DNA of 64,000 nucleotides from Bryopsis sp. KO-2023 (Eukaryota; Chlorophyta; Ulvophyceae; Bryopsidales; Bryopsidaceae): positions 1,240,001 to 1,304,000 of the forward strand of contig BSYQ01000002.1 in assembly GCA_030272585.1 (NCBI GenBank), written 5' to 3'. The notes beneath the pieces were generated by a model that saw nothing but the letters and a program-made list of their open reading frames with translations, made no database searches and was not told the origin of the DNA. The translations under genes were made by a program, and so were the position numbers. Within the stretch, counting starts at the first letter, position 1. Each line of letters begins with the position of its first letter. This document shows positions 37,896 through 47,918 of this stretch, in pieces.

Positions 37896-39144
37896 AATGC
37901 AAGAATCGATATCTAACAGCTTGCTTTTCGCAAAAGCAACAGAAGAGTTGAATATATTCCTTTATGAGAATATGGAGGGGAGCATACCAGTCCATGACGT
38001 TTCCCGTAATAGGATCAAACTGGTGGTTGGAGAGGATGATAACTAACATTAAGGGATAAGACCCATGGGTTTCCTACCAAAATCTTGAGCATGGTAGATC
38101 AACAAGTACAATCTTTGGTCTAGCTTCAACCAAGCCCCATCATATGTTCGCGAATCTTAGAAATGCCATTGTCTAATGGAGCGTCAAGAATTCTTATGCT
38201 TCAAAAGATTAAAAGTCAACTAATGCCATTGATGTTAAACAAATGAGACTTGTGGGCTTGTCGAACCTATGTGCCATGTCTCCGTAGTACTTGCCGAAGT
38301 ATAGACCATCATCCCGGGTGACGAAGACAATCAGCGAGGGAGTATAAGGTTGGTACTCCTCTGAAGATTTCGGTAATAGTGGTCCCCTTCATGCTCAATA
38401 CACAGGCCTACCATTTCCAAATCCTCTTGTATTTGTTCGACAACTGCCTCAACATCCATTTTTTCCAATTTACTCGACTCTGAACTCTCTAGATCGCCTA
38501 CATCTCTAGTAGGTTCGTTTTGTTGTTATTCCACAAGATCCTCCTCATCGGTGTTGAAATCTGAAGCGCGTCCATCGTAAGCAACAAGAAAAAGAGTAAA
38601 ACGAAAGAGGGCGTATCAATAGTCCTCGTTCCTGATAGGGTTGCGAGAAAATCTGCAAAGGGTTTTTCTTTTTCGTCATCCTCCGATGTATTATCGCTCA
38701 ACGTTTCTTGTTCCACCGGGTCACATTGATGCCTTTAAACGACCCAAGAATGATTAGGTATCTAACCTATCCGAACGAGCGATCCTTGCAGTTGCTGAAC
38801 CATCCTGGGTCTTTCGGTAAAGGCATGTCTTTTGGCTTGAAACACTCTTTCCTCTGACCATGAAACACCATGGCTTTTGGGCATCAAAAACCTACCCTCC
38901 ATGCTTCCCTTCACGGTAGCCAAGATCTCCTTGGCAGATCACTCGGTGATGCAAGAAGGTTGTTTTTGGCTGGTTCGTGCATCCCCCTTCAATGTTTCTA
39001 TCGTCTCCTTTGCATACTCGCTATCTATTAAAAGTCCGAGTAGGGGACAAGTTTTATCTGCTTAAGGCCGCTTCCAATTCAACTTTTTCTTTGCATAAAA
39101 CCCCCAAAACAAACCTCTATAATTTAGATCATTTGGCGTTCATC
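37896..39144 (-). other. Decayed sequence with weak coding relics
   Basis: Minus-strand pieces read like protein over short distances: MDVEAVVEQIQEDLEMVG near 38460-38380, then, in another frame, FVTRDDGLYFGKYYGDMAHR near 38330-38260. They could be one broken gene. I do not recognise the family, and the surrounding frames are closed. Nothing else is identifiable. Confidence 0.25.
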
Positions 39145-39640
39145 TCATCGGGGGATATGCACATATTTTGTTCCTTTCGGTCCTCCTGTCGCGGTGATCG
39201 GCCCCTCATCAGGGCAAGGGCGGCGCAGAGCGAAGTAGGTCCTCCACATGTCGGTGATCAGGGTCGTCCAATACGCGGTGGTGGGGATTTTCCTCATCTC
39301 GGTCTCGCACTTCCAGCACCGCCCCTTAAAGACCTCGTCGGCTGACAAGTCGGGCCGATACGTTGGGATCCTCCCCCTTCAAAATATCCCGCACTGCCCG
39401 CATGATGATTCGAAACACCCCCGCCTCCTTGAAGATCGTCTCCACCTTGTCCACATCCTTCAACACCTCCAAGTTCGGTAAGGAGCCGTGGTTCAGGAAG
39501 CGGGGAGCGGGAAGCGTTGTCTTTGTTCGTGGCATCGATGATCGTGGGCGTGTGACCGTTGGGGAGCTGATATGTCTTATCCGTCATATACCATTTAGAG
39601 AGACGCATTCCAAAATCCTCCATGTATTGTGATTGTTTCT
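39145..39640 (-). pseudogene. GC-rich coding relic, unknown protein
   Basis: Overlapping minus-strand frames give a continuous protein-like reading with shifts: SQYMEDFGMRLSKWYM and NGHTPTIIDATNKD, then LEVLKDVDKVETIFKEAG and MRAVRDILKGEDPN, then GRCWKCETEMRKIPTTAYW and DMWRTYFALRRPC. GC content and codon character contrast with the AT-rich flanks. At least two frame changes separate the blocks; I could not tell introns from indels. It has a CWKC pair but no motif I can name. It may be a captured host-gene fragment like the one at 22813-24197. Confidence 0.4.
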
Positions 39641-42021
39641 TCTTGAGCAAGGCATAATATCTGTTACGCTCACTTCTTGCTACTTGTGAAAAAGGAAAAG
39701 CTCGCCGTAAGCATCTAACCCTCCAATGAAAATCAAACCAAACCAGATCAAACCAGAGTTCATCATCACGTCCTAGTTTCCTAAAAAACCCCAGAATATA
39801 CTTCCAAACCAAAACACAATTCATCGATTCTTAAAAACTAAAGGATAAACACAAGATCATGGGAGAAGATATTTTTATGTCTTGGATGCATCGTCGATTG
39901 ATTCTTGGACCGAACGTAACCATGTTAAGATGAAAGTCATGTTTTTTAAGTATTGAATTCCTCTGTGTCCAACCCCTTCGTAATCTTGGATGTAAAAAAT
40001 TCTTAAAGAATACCTCATTTTACTGATGAATACCATTCCTCTAGTTTGATGAATGTGCGACCATGAAAACCCGAGTTTAAGCTTTTGGAAGAATACTTTA
40101 ATGCCCCTATCTTAGTATTTTTTTGTGGATATATAACCACCTATCATCGTCATACGTAACAACATTCAATCTTTACGTTAGAAAGCTTTTTACCTTTACG
40201 TGTTTTAACCTATAACTCGGAGAAGTCATTTGGAACTCGAGGTGATCATTGACGTGGAATTTAACAGTTCCAACAATAGAGCTCAATAATTAGTATACAT
40301 TAGTGGAAAAAAACCCGACAAAATGTTGGAGTGTAACATTGTTATGTGGGCGGTACGCAAACCACGCACAAAAGAAAAAAACCCATTGAATTTAGACACG
40401 CAAGAAAATTTGTAAACGAAGAATGAAAACCTGAGTAAAGTATTTACGACCGTCTTGGAACTCCCTGAACGGCTGGAAAAACGAAGTCATGCAGTGTATG
40501 ATCGATTTCAAATTTGTTATATCAAGAAGCTTGAAGGAATAAAAAAACCATCTATCCCCCCCATAGAAACATAGGAAAAAAATTATCCAAATGTTTTCGA
40601 AAGCAAAAAAATATCGAAACTAGTATTGCCGTATCACTTCTCAATTCGTTATGGTGACGCCGATGACACTGGGCACGGTGCTTATTGGGAGTATATGTTG
40701 TGTTCAAAAAAGTATGTGCGGAAACTACCCTTTTATGTTTCACCGCCTTTGCTCCCCACGGCTTGAAGAGCTCTCCAAACGCAACTTCATTCGCAATCAT
40801 CCAATACATAAAAACATATATACATATTCTAAACTAGGCATTCTTCATTCAGCCTCTTTCATCATTAACCAATATTTGCTCGGTTTTCCGGGCATAAAAC
40901 ATCCATTCGGAGGTAACACCAGTAATTTGTTGATACTGGATGCAATAGCTCCAGGGGGTTCGTTTATCTGGGTTGGTTTGTTGGGGCACCGAAAATTGTT
41001 GCCTGAGTCTTCGATCCTATCTTTTCTTTCCCCTAGCCCCACGAAATTCGTATCTAGATTCTTGCCATGTGGCAGATGATTTCCTCGGACGATGTGGTAA
41101 CGACTAGGAGTAACCTCAGTGCTTCCCAAGTTTAACTACAATTTTGATGACCCAAAACAGCTCGTATTCAAGCCTTAGGTGCGCACTTCACCGCGTTTAT
41201 CTACCTTGCCCCCTCGCTATGACTGATTACATCGGTTCCAAAGCTTTCTTTGAACACGGGCCGAGTGTTTTTGATCAAATTCAGCCGGATAATTTCCGAA
41301 ATTGACTAGGTTCTCGATTGGCTCTCACATATGGCTTCTTGGGCCGGGTATCTTTATCTTTATAACACCAAGTATCTTCTCGAGCTTTTTAGTGCTTGAT
41401 CCTTGGGACACCTCTTTTTTGTGAGATTCTTCATCAATGTAGAAAAACGAGACCAAAACACGGACTCAAGAATACGATGCAACTATCATTGTGAACATAA
41501 GGTGGTGAATGATTGTGATCATGTGCATCGCATGGAACCAAACGCACCACATGTTTCTTCCAATGTTCCAAACAAATAAGGGGATGCTTTGGTTGATACG
41601 GGGGCGACTTGGTCATTTCCTTAATCGTATAGTTCTACAATTGGGCTTACATGAAAATATGACGCCAATAGATATTAAAGTTCGATATGCTAACAGATCA
41701 TTTCATGGATCGTATCGGATATTGAATATTCCTATTTATATAAATTAAAGTGCCCAACTCATTCAACGCCGCATCTATGTGATTTAAGGCAAGGGCCCCC
41801 CCATGATTCCAAGAATTGGTTCAATGGTTTGTGGACAGGCGTTTGTAAGTGTTGTTGGCGTCGGTTGCTTTCATTTACTTTTCTCTCTTCCTTTTACGGA
41901 CGAACCACCTTTTTTCGAGCCCTTGGGCTATTGAACCAGACAGTGCTTTGGTTTTTGACCTATGAACAGGTGTTTTCTTGGTTCATAACCGTTCTGGGCT
42001 TAATTCGTTGGTTGGCACGAG
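39641..42021. other. No assignable gene
   Basis: AT-rich. A minus-strand frame at 40845-41129 (containing PNGCFMPGKPSKYWLMMKEA) has some protein character but matches nothing I know. No repeats shared with the rest of the window were noticed. Confidence 0.35.
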
Positions 42022-42258
42022 TGTTACAAAAACCTCCCAGAACCCCCCCTCGAAGCCTCCTTAACCCATCAAACCCCCACTCATTGATGGGACCCATGAC
42101 GTCATGTCATTTGGGCGAGGCACCAGGGTTCTTGAGCTATAGGATCTCCTATTGGGATCCTATGGACCTTAAGCTCTGACTAGGGTATCACTAGCGCCCA
42201 TAGCTAGTCTGTAGCTCTAGCTAGTGTATATAAGACATCTTGGTGATCACTCGTAACA
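42022..42258 (-). repeat. Element B 3' LTR
   Basis: 237 bp, identical by eye to 58423-58659. Differs from the A LTR mainly in two places: it has a perfect TGACGTCA (42097-42104) and a TATATAAG (42227-42234, plus-strand reading) that A lacks. Confidence 0.93.
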
Positions 42259-42402
42259 GTGCCCCCTCCTTAGATGTGAAGCCGTCTCGGGTTCACTAGG
42301 AATCAAATGCATGATAGGCATCATACAAATGATAGTGTCTAATCTACACTATATTAAGAGAGGAGATCATCATCATCCAGTGGCCAACAGTGATATGATG
42401 TC

Positions 42403-44225
42403 TCAAACCTTCGCTTGTGATCTCCTTCGGATCGTGCGAGGTGGTACAATCGATTGTGCTTGAGATTGGTGAAACTCGTCGACCAATTCTCGCGCGTGCA
42501 CGACATTCTGTTCCGGTTCCCATGAGTTGTGCTCATGACCGTATCCAACCCATTTCACTAGGAATTCTGTGTAGCATTTCTTGCCCCTACGTCGCTCTCT
42601 GCGATCAAGAATGCGTTCAACCTCCCATTCTAAGTCACCTTCAATCTCGATAGGTGGCGGGGGTTGTACAGATCCTTTAGCCCAATATGGCTTCAAGAGT
42701 GGAGCATGGAACACCGGATGTATGGGCAAAGTATCAGGAAGCTTTATTTTGAAAGCAACCTCATTTATTTGACGCTCGATAGGGAAAGGTCCTACCCATT
42801 TCGGCGTTAATTTCCGCGATCCTGGATGCTTTAACCTTAAGTTTCTTGCATCAAGGAGAACAAGGTCTCCAACCTTGATCTCTATGGGAGCCCGGTGACG
42901 ATCAGCTTGAGCTTTGTAGCGTTGCTGAGCCGCCTGAAGGCGTTTCTTTGCCTCAACAATCCCTTCTCGGATTTCACTCGTCATTTTCTGAACTTCTGGT
43001 ACAGCGACCTGCTTTGGTCCTTTTCTAGGGATCTGAGCAGTCAATGCTGTCCATGGATCTTTTCCATAGTTCAGGAAGAAGGGTGTTTCTCCAGTTGCTT
43101 CTGATCTTGAGTTATTTATTGCAAACTCAACAACCGGTAATAAATCAGCCCAATTTCTTTGGGAAGGCCCCACAAAGTGGCGAAGAGTATCTTGCATCAC
43201 TTTGTTCATCGCTTCGGTTTGGCCATCTGTTTCTGGGTGATAAGCCGAAGAAAGGGCTTGACTGATTTCCCATTAATCACACAACTCCCTAAAGAAGTGT
43301 GAGACAAATCTTGGATCTCTATCTGTGACCAATTTCTTTGGCATGCCATGAGCTTTGAAAACATGGTTCACAAAGAGATTTGCTGCCTCAGCCGCACCAC
43401 AATCCGTTCGAGTTGCAGCGAGATGTACCATTTTGGTTAACATGTCCACAAAGACAAGGATTGCATCATAACCTGCTCCACTAGATGGTGGGAGGTGAGT
43501 GACAAAATCCATCGAAACATTTTCCCATTGTGCATTCGGAATAGACAAGGGTTTTAGGGGACCTTGAGGGTTTCTTCGCCTACCCTTGTGCCTTTGGCAT
43601 GAATCACATCCTTGCACATATGATCTGATATGGTCCTCCATTTGAGGCCACCAGAATTGTCTCTTGATTTGCCGTAAAGTCTTAGCCACACCAAAGTGTC
43701 CACTATAGACTGTACTATGGCAATCATGGATTATATCCTGTCTCAATGTTCCAAAATTTGGTACAGCCAGCACATTACCATTCCACCAGTAACCATCTTG
43801 ATATTGTAACACCTGGGCAGCTTCCAGTGTGTCATACCAAGGGTCCTTAGTGTACCCTTCAGTCAACCTATCTATCAACTGGGTATAATAACCCTGAGGC
43901 GGAGATGGGTCCACAGAGTCCCGCCGGCTAGAAACCAAGCCACGTGATCTCCCGGTCTCGCATAATACTCCAATAGATGGTGAGCAAGACGGTATCCGCG
44001 ACAAGGGATCAGCCACGTTTACTCGTCCCGGTCTATACTCCCATTCAAATTGGAATTCATGGAGTAATGCTAACCAGCGAACCTGCCGTCGATTCAAGGT
44101 CGATTGGGAATGGAAAAATGTGTTTGGACTATGGTCTGTGATTACTTTGAATTTGCTATCAGCCAAGTAGCATCTCCATAGTTGAAGTGCATAAACTGTA
44201 GCATACATTTCTTGATCACTTGTAG
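42403..44225 (-). pseudogene. Element B pol, 3' part (RNase H end, integrase, chromodomain)
   Basis: C-terminal half of B gag-pol, almost identical to element A residues from the RNase H domain onward. It contains the H2C2 zinc site, VTDRDPRF, the DGQTEAMNKV glutamate block and the chromodomain. A Lys codon of A is TAA here (43273-43275), between the second Asp and the Glu of the integrase triad, so even without element C the integrase would be truncated. The upstream end is the C insertion point at 44225. Confidence 0.9.
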
Positions 44226-44328
44226 TGATAGTAGAACTCGGGTTTAGGGTTATTGTGTAGTACAATGGGATGTACGACAGGGTTTATAGGGCAGGGGGCC
44301 CTCCTGTAAAAATTAATCTTCCCAGTGA

Positions 44329-44365
<37 letters not shown>

Positions 44366-44399
44366 TGCTTGTGTCTCGGGGTCCTAGACCCCCTTATCA
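44226..44399 (+). repeat. Element C 5' LTR
   Basis: 174 bp, TGATAG...TTATCA. Contains a single GGGTTTAGGG near its start and the CT/GT microsatellite near its end; identical to 54623-54796. Confidence 0.95.
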
Positions 44400-44401
44400 T
44401 T

Positions 44402-44413
44402 TGGTTTCGGAGC
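44402..44413 (+). promoter_or_regulatory. Element C primer-binding site
   Basis: TGGTTTCGGAGC two bases after the LTR, as in the other elements. Confidence 0.85.
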
Positions 44414-45058
44414 TGGTCGAGGCCAGGCGCACTCCACAGGCGAACTCGCGCAACCCCCCCAAAGATCTGACCCTAGGGATTACTAAATCCCACAGATCTG
44501 GAACTCGTTAGTTCCAAGGGGCGTGAGAGGGCGAAGATACCTTTCGAGAGTGAGCGATACTCTCGCGTTGTCGCTTACAACGTCCAGGCGAAGTCGCGAA
44601 ACAATCGGAGTCCACTAGTGAACTGACTCTCAGATCTATAGATCTGTAGAAGTCGAGAGAAAAACGTCGGAAAAGCGCAGGAAAAACAGTCGTTCGGGCA
44701 GGCGACCGCGTGAGCAGACGTTCGAAACACGAACGTGCGACTGTACCCCGGAAAGTTCGGAAACGAGAGCGAGACGACTCTGGTTCTGACGACCTGACAG
44801 AAACCAGACCGTCCACCGCCCCGTCCGATTACTAACAGTCACTCTTTCCGGAGGACAAGTACCGCACCGTCTGATTCCAGTCGGAATTACTAAATATCGC
44901 TGGAAAATCTCACGACGGATAGTAGCTTACACCCAAACACTGTCTGACACCAGAAAGTTCCCATCTTTTCCCGCGGAAAAGTCGGAAACAGTTCTACGGA
45001 AAAACCGAGAACTTTCCTGTTCGCTAACACAATTCCCGGCGGATTTCACTCAAATAAC
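44414..45058 (+). other. Element C 5' leader
   Basis: A 645-nt untranslated leader, much longer than D's 128 nt. It contains GAAAGTTCCCATCTTTTCCCG (near 44953), a motif repeated upstream of ORF3 (52123-52192). It probably holds packaging signals, but none can be read from sequence alone. Confidence 0.5.
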
Positions 45059-47896
45059 ATGTCCGGCCAGACGCCGCCACAACTACCACCTATTCCACCT
45101 CCCGAGGAGGAAGTGGTGGAGGATAACCAACTAATTCCCGTGGTCTATCCAGATGTGGTGCACCCACCAGCGCAGCAAATACATGATTTGCAGTGGGACA
45201 GACATGTACCCGACCAGGTTGAGGAACCGGACGCAGACTTAGACTCTGAACAAGAGTCGGAAGAGTCCGGGGACGAGGAGTATGATGAGGATATGGAGGA
45301 CGTCCCGACAATAGAAGTCACCAACATCCTTCACCATGAACATCAGCACATAAACGTCCACCAGCAGGAGGTGCACGTTCATGGTGTGGACGAGGGACAA
45401 CTTAGGGACACAGCTGAGCATGTGTATGCCGCTGTCTCCTCGAATGTGCAAGAGGTCGCACAAAACCTGGAAGGACAAGTTCACGAGCAGGTTCAGCGTG
45501 CAGAGTCGACCTTAAAAGGCGACCTGAAAGAGGAATATGAGCAGTTCGTGCTCTATGTCAGGAAGGAGGCCCAGAAGCTGGTCAACCAAAATACTGAGTC
45601 TATAGAAAGACAACAGAAATTGTTAGACCACCAGCACAAATTGCTGGAACAGAATATAAAGTCCACAGAGCGGATCGACAGAAATCTGTTGGGTAAATAT
45701 GATAACGAGGCTATTCTGCAAGAGCGACTCGATCGACTGCAGGAATCAGCCCGTACCCAAGCTGAAGCTGTTGATCAGACCAATGCGCTCAGGGAGAAAC
45801 AAATTCTGTCTCTGCAAGCCTCTCTGACAAAAGTTGCTGAAGGTATGCGCCTACAGCAGACAACGCTGGATAACCTTGCTAGGACTACTGATGAGTCTCG
45901 GTGCGAGCAAGTCGACCACCAAGGCCAGCTAGATACACTCTCAGGCCTGGTAAGCCAGAGCCTAAAAGTGTTGCGGGACTTACACCAAGCCGAAGAACAA
46001 CGCAAACAAAGAAGAGCGGAACGAGGCAGTGTGAGTTCTGATGACACTGCAGGAGGACACAGGTCGATGCAACTGATGGAGAAATTTCTATCAGACGCGA
46101 CAGAGAAACAGCAGACTTTGGAAAGTAACCTATCCAAGTATGTTGATTCTAAGTTCAAAGAAACACTGAGTGCGTGGAAAAAACGGGAGAAAGTTCGAGT
46201 CCCGGCTCAGGACCCAGTTGTAGTGGGTATGATGGGAGCAGGAACTGGCACGGTCACTTTGCCGGCCACGACAGCTGCAGCCACAAGCGTTCCTTTTGTG
46301 TCATCCACTCCTCTTACCAGTATCCCATTTCCGGTACCACCTGTTCCGGATCTGAGTACTTTTACTGGTCTAACCACATTAGGAGGATTGGGTGGTCGCA
46401 GCCCATCGACAACTGTCGCAGACTCCGTGGGTGGAGGTTCTCCATTTTCCTGGGGTTTATTTACATCCCCAAGAACACGGACGGCATGGAGTCTTGCGCC
46501 GCCACAAACTATGGCAATGGGCGCACCATTCGGCCAAGCGGGTCAACTTGGCACAGCCAGACCCATACTTAGTGTCCCTGTAACGAGTGTGTTACCACCA
46601 ACGACATCCATGTTAACACAACCACTGACGACAGTTCCGCTGTCTGTCTTCTATCCAATCCCGGCTCTTAACACCCAACCTGGTACCCAACCAGGAAACC
46701 AACCAGGCACCCAACCAAGTTTGGGACAATCCGTAAACCAATACGGAGCACCTTCCGCGAGCAACCCGTATTACGGGTGGGGTTCTTATCCCTCAACTCC
46801 ATCAAGCCAGCCACAGGGTGGAAATCGATCTGGTGGTGGTGGAGGGGGACCCGGAGGTGGGCCTGGGGGTGGAGGCGGAGGCGGAGGAGGACCACCTGGA
46901 AGTGGAGGGGGATCTTTCCTTTCCGGACCAGGTGGAGGTGGGGGTGGTGGATGGCCGTACCACCCAGGTGGAGGTGGAGGTGGCGGAGGTGGAGGTGGGG
47001 GTCCTCCAGACCCTAACCAAGGCTTTGCTGCTCCGCAAGATCGCCACGGACGGATTCCGTCATCCGTTCGTATTCCTTTCCCAAAGGCCTTCTCAGGTGA
47101 TGGTCAGCGGTGGATCAGAGATTGGCAACTAGAAATGACGGTCTATTGCCAGACTTTGGACATCGATGAGAGCGTATGGTTCAGGCTCTTCCGCAGTAAC
47201 CTGACCGGAGCTGCTGCTCAGTGGCGAAACGTCCAGGATCTGCGTACAAGGGAAGGAAAAAGACATCCAATCACAAATTGGATTGAGTTTGTTGAGGAAC
47301 TAGTCCAAGCATTTGAACCCACCAGAATGTCTGATGTAGCCAGGCGCTCCTTACGGAACCTGAAACAGACTGGGTCAGTGCATCAGTACATTGTTGCTTT
47401 CCGAGAACAAGTGCTGAGGATTCCCAACATGACAGATGAAGAACAATACTTCTTCTTCGTGGACGGGTTAAAGTTCCATATCAAACAACAAACTGTGGCT
47501 CAAGTGCCGCACGGCATTGAGTTGGCGATCCAGACGGCGGCTCGTCTTGATGCTATTGCCTCATCCGGAGGAGGAAACTTTCGTGGCCGCGGACGGTGGC
47601 GCGGAGGTAAAGGCCGAGGCCAAAATAAAAAGCAAAACCAACCCCAGACTGATAAGGCAAACCAGATGGGTGGCCAACAGCAACCTCAGCCAGACCAGGC
47701 ACAAAACATTGGCCAAGGTCGAGGTCGGGGAAGGGGTGGTGGCCGAGGTCGCGGACGAGGTGGTGGCAGGAATCAAGGACGTGGAGGTGGAGGCGTAAAT
47801 CCTAAATGCTATATGTGTGGAAAAACTGGACATATTCAAAGTAAGTGTCCAGAGGGCGAAAAGTTCAAGAAATGGTTAAACGAAAAAGCCGGATGA
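45059..47896 (+). CDS. gag: Gag of element C
   Basis: 945 aa from the ATG at 45059 (MSGQTPPQLPPIPPPEEE). Layout as in D gag: acidic Pro-rich start, a His-rich segment (HHEHQHINVHQQEVHVHG), a long helical region to about residue 380, the conserved VGMMGAGTGT motif (about 388), a disordered Pro/Thr/Gly region, poly-Gly, a capsid-like domain (about 670-830), RGG repeats, and the zinc knuckle CYMCGKTGHIQSKC. It overlaps pol by a few codons; the GTTAAAC heptamer sits five codons before its stop. Intact. Confidence 0.93.
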   Translation: MSGQTPPQLPPIPPPEEEVVEDNQLIPVVYPDVVHPPAQQIHDLQWDRHVPDQVEEPDADLDSEQESEESGDEEYDEDMEDVPTIEVTNILHHEHQHINVHQQEVHVHGVDEGQLRDTAEHVYAAVSSNVQEVAQNLEGQVHEQVQRAESTLKGDLKEEYEQFVLYVRKEAQKLVNQNTESIERQQKLLDHQHKLLEQNIKSTERIDRNLLGKYDNEAILQERLDRLQESARTQAEAVDQTNALREKQILSLQASLTKVAEGMRLQQTTLDNLARTTDESRCEQVDHQGQLDTLSGLVSQSLKVLRDLHQAEEQRKQRRAERGSVSSDDTAGGHRSMQLMEKFLSDATEKQQTLESNLSKYVDSKFKETLSAWKKREKVRVPAQDPVVVGMMGAGTGTVTLPATTAAATSVPFVSSTPLTSIPFPVPPVPDLSTFTGLTTLGGLGGRSPSTTVADSVGGGSPFSWGLFTSPRTRTAWSLAPPQTMAMGAPFGQAGQLGTARPILSVPVTSVLPPTTSMLTQPLTTVPLSVFYPIPALNTQPGTQPGNQPGTQPSLGQSVNQYGAPSASNPYYGWGSYPSTPSSQPQGGNRSGGGGGGPGGGPGGGGGGGGGPPGSGGGSFLSGPGGGGGGGWPYHPGGGGGGGGGGGGPPDPNQGFAAPQDRHGRIPSSVRIPFPKAFSGDGQRWIRDWQLEMTVYCQTLDIDESVWFRLFRSNLTGAAAQWRNVQDLRTREGKRHPITNWIEFVEELVQAFEPTRMSDVARRSLRNLKQTGSVHQYIVAFREQVLRIPNMTDEEQYFFFVDGLKFHIKQQTVAQVPHGIELAIQTAARLDAIASSGGGNFRGRGRWRGGKGRGQNKKQNQPQTDKANQMGGQQQPQPDQAQNIGQGRGRGRGGGRGRGRGGGRNQGRGGGGVNPKCYMCGKTGHIQSKCPEGEKFKKWLNEKAG

Positions 47897-47918
47897 ACAG
47901 AGCCCAGACTCGTTCGGC
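47875..47918 (+). promoter_or_regulatory. Element C -1 frameshift site
   Basis: G_TTA_AAC (47875-47881) in the gag frame, 15 nt before the gag stop. Downstream, GCCG-GAT-GAAC (47888-47898) can pair with GTTCGGC (47912-47918) as a bulged stem after a 6-nt spacer. Pol is open in the -1 frame from here. The stem is weaker than D's. Confidence 0.7.

Noticed and set aside
40651..41129. Opposing open frames at 40.7-41.1 kb as a PIF/Harbinger or other transposase
   Set aside because: I tried to align the minus frames with the Harbinger YLxDGxYP and GxPGSxND blocks; the agreement is too weak to report.
44414..45058. Minus-strand frames in the C leader as a gene
   Set aside because: Arg/Ser-rich readings without motifs, antisense to an expected untranslated leader.
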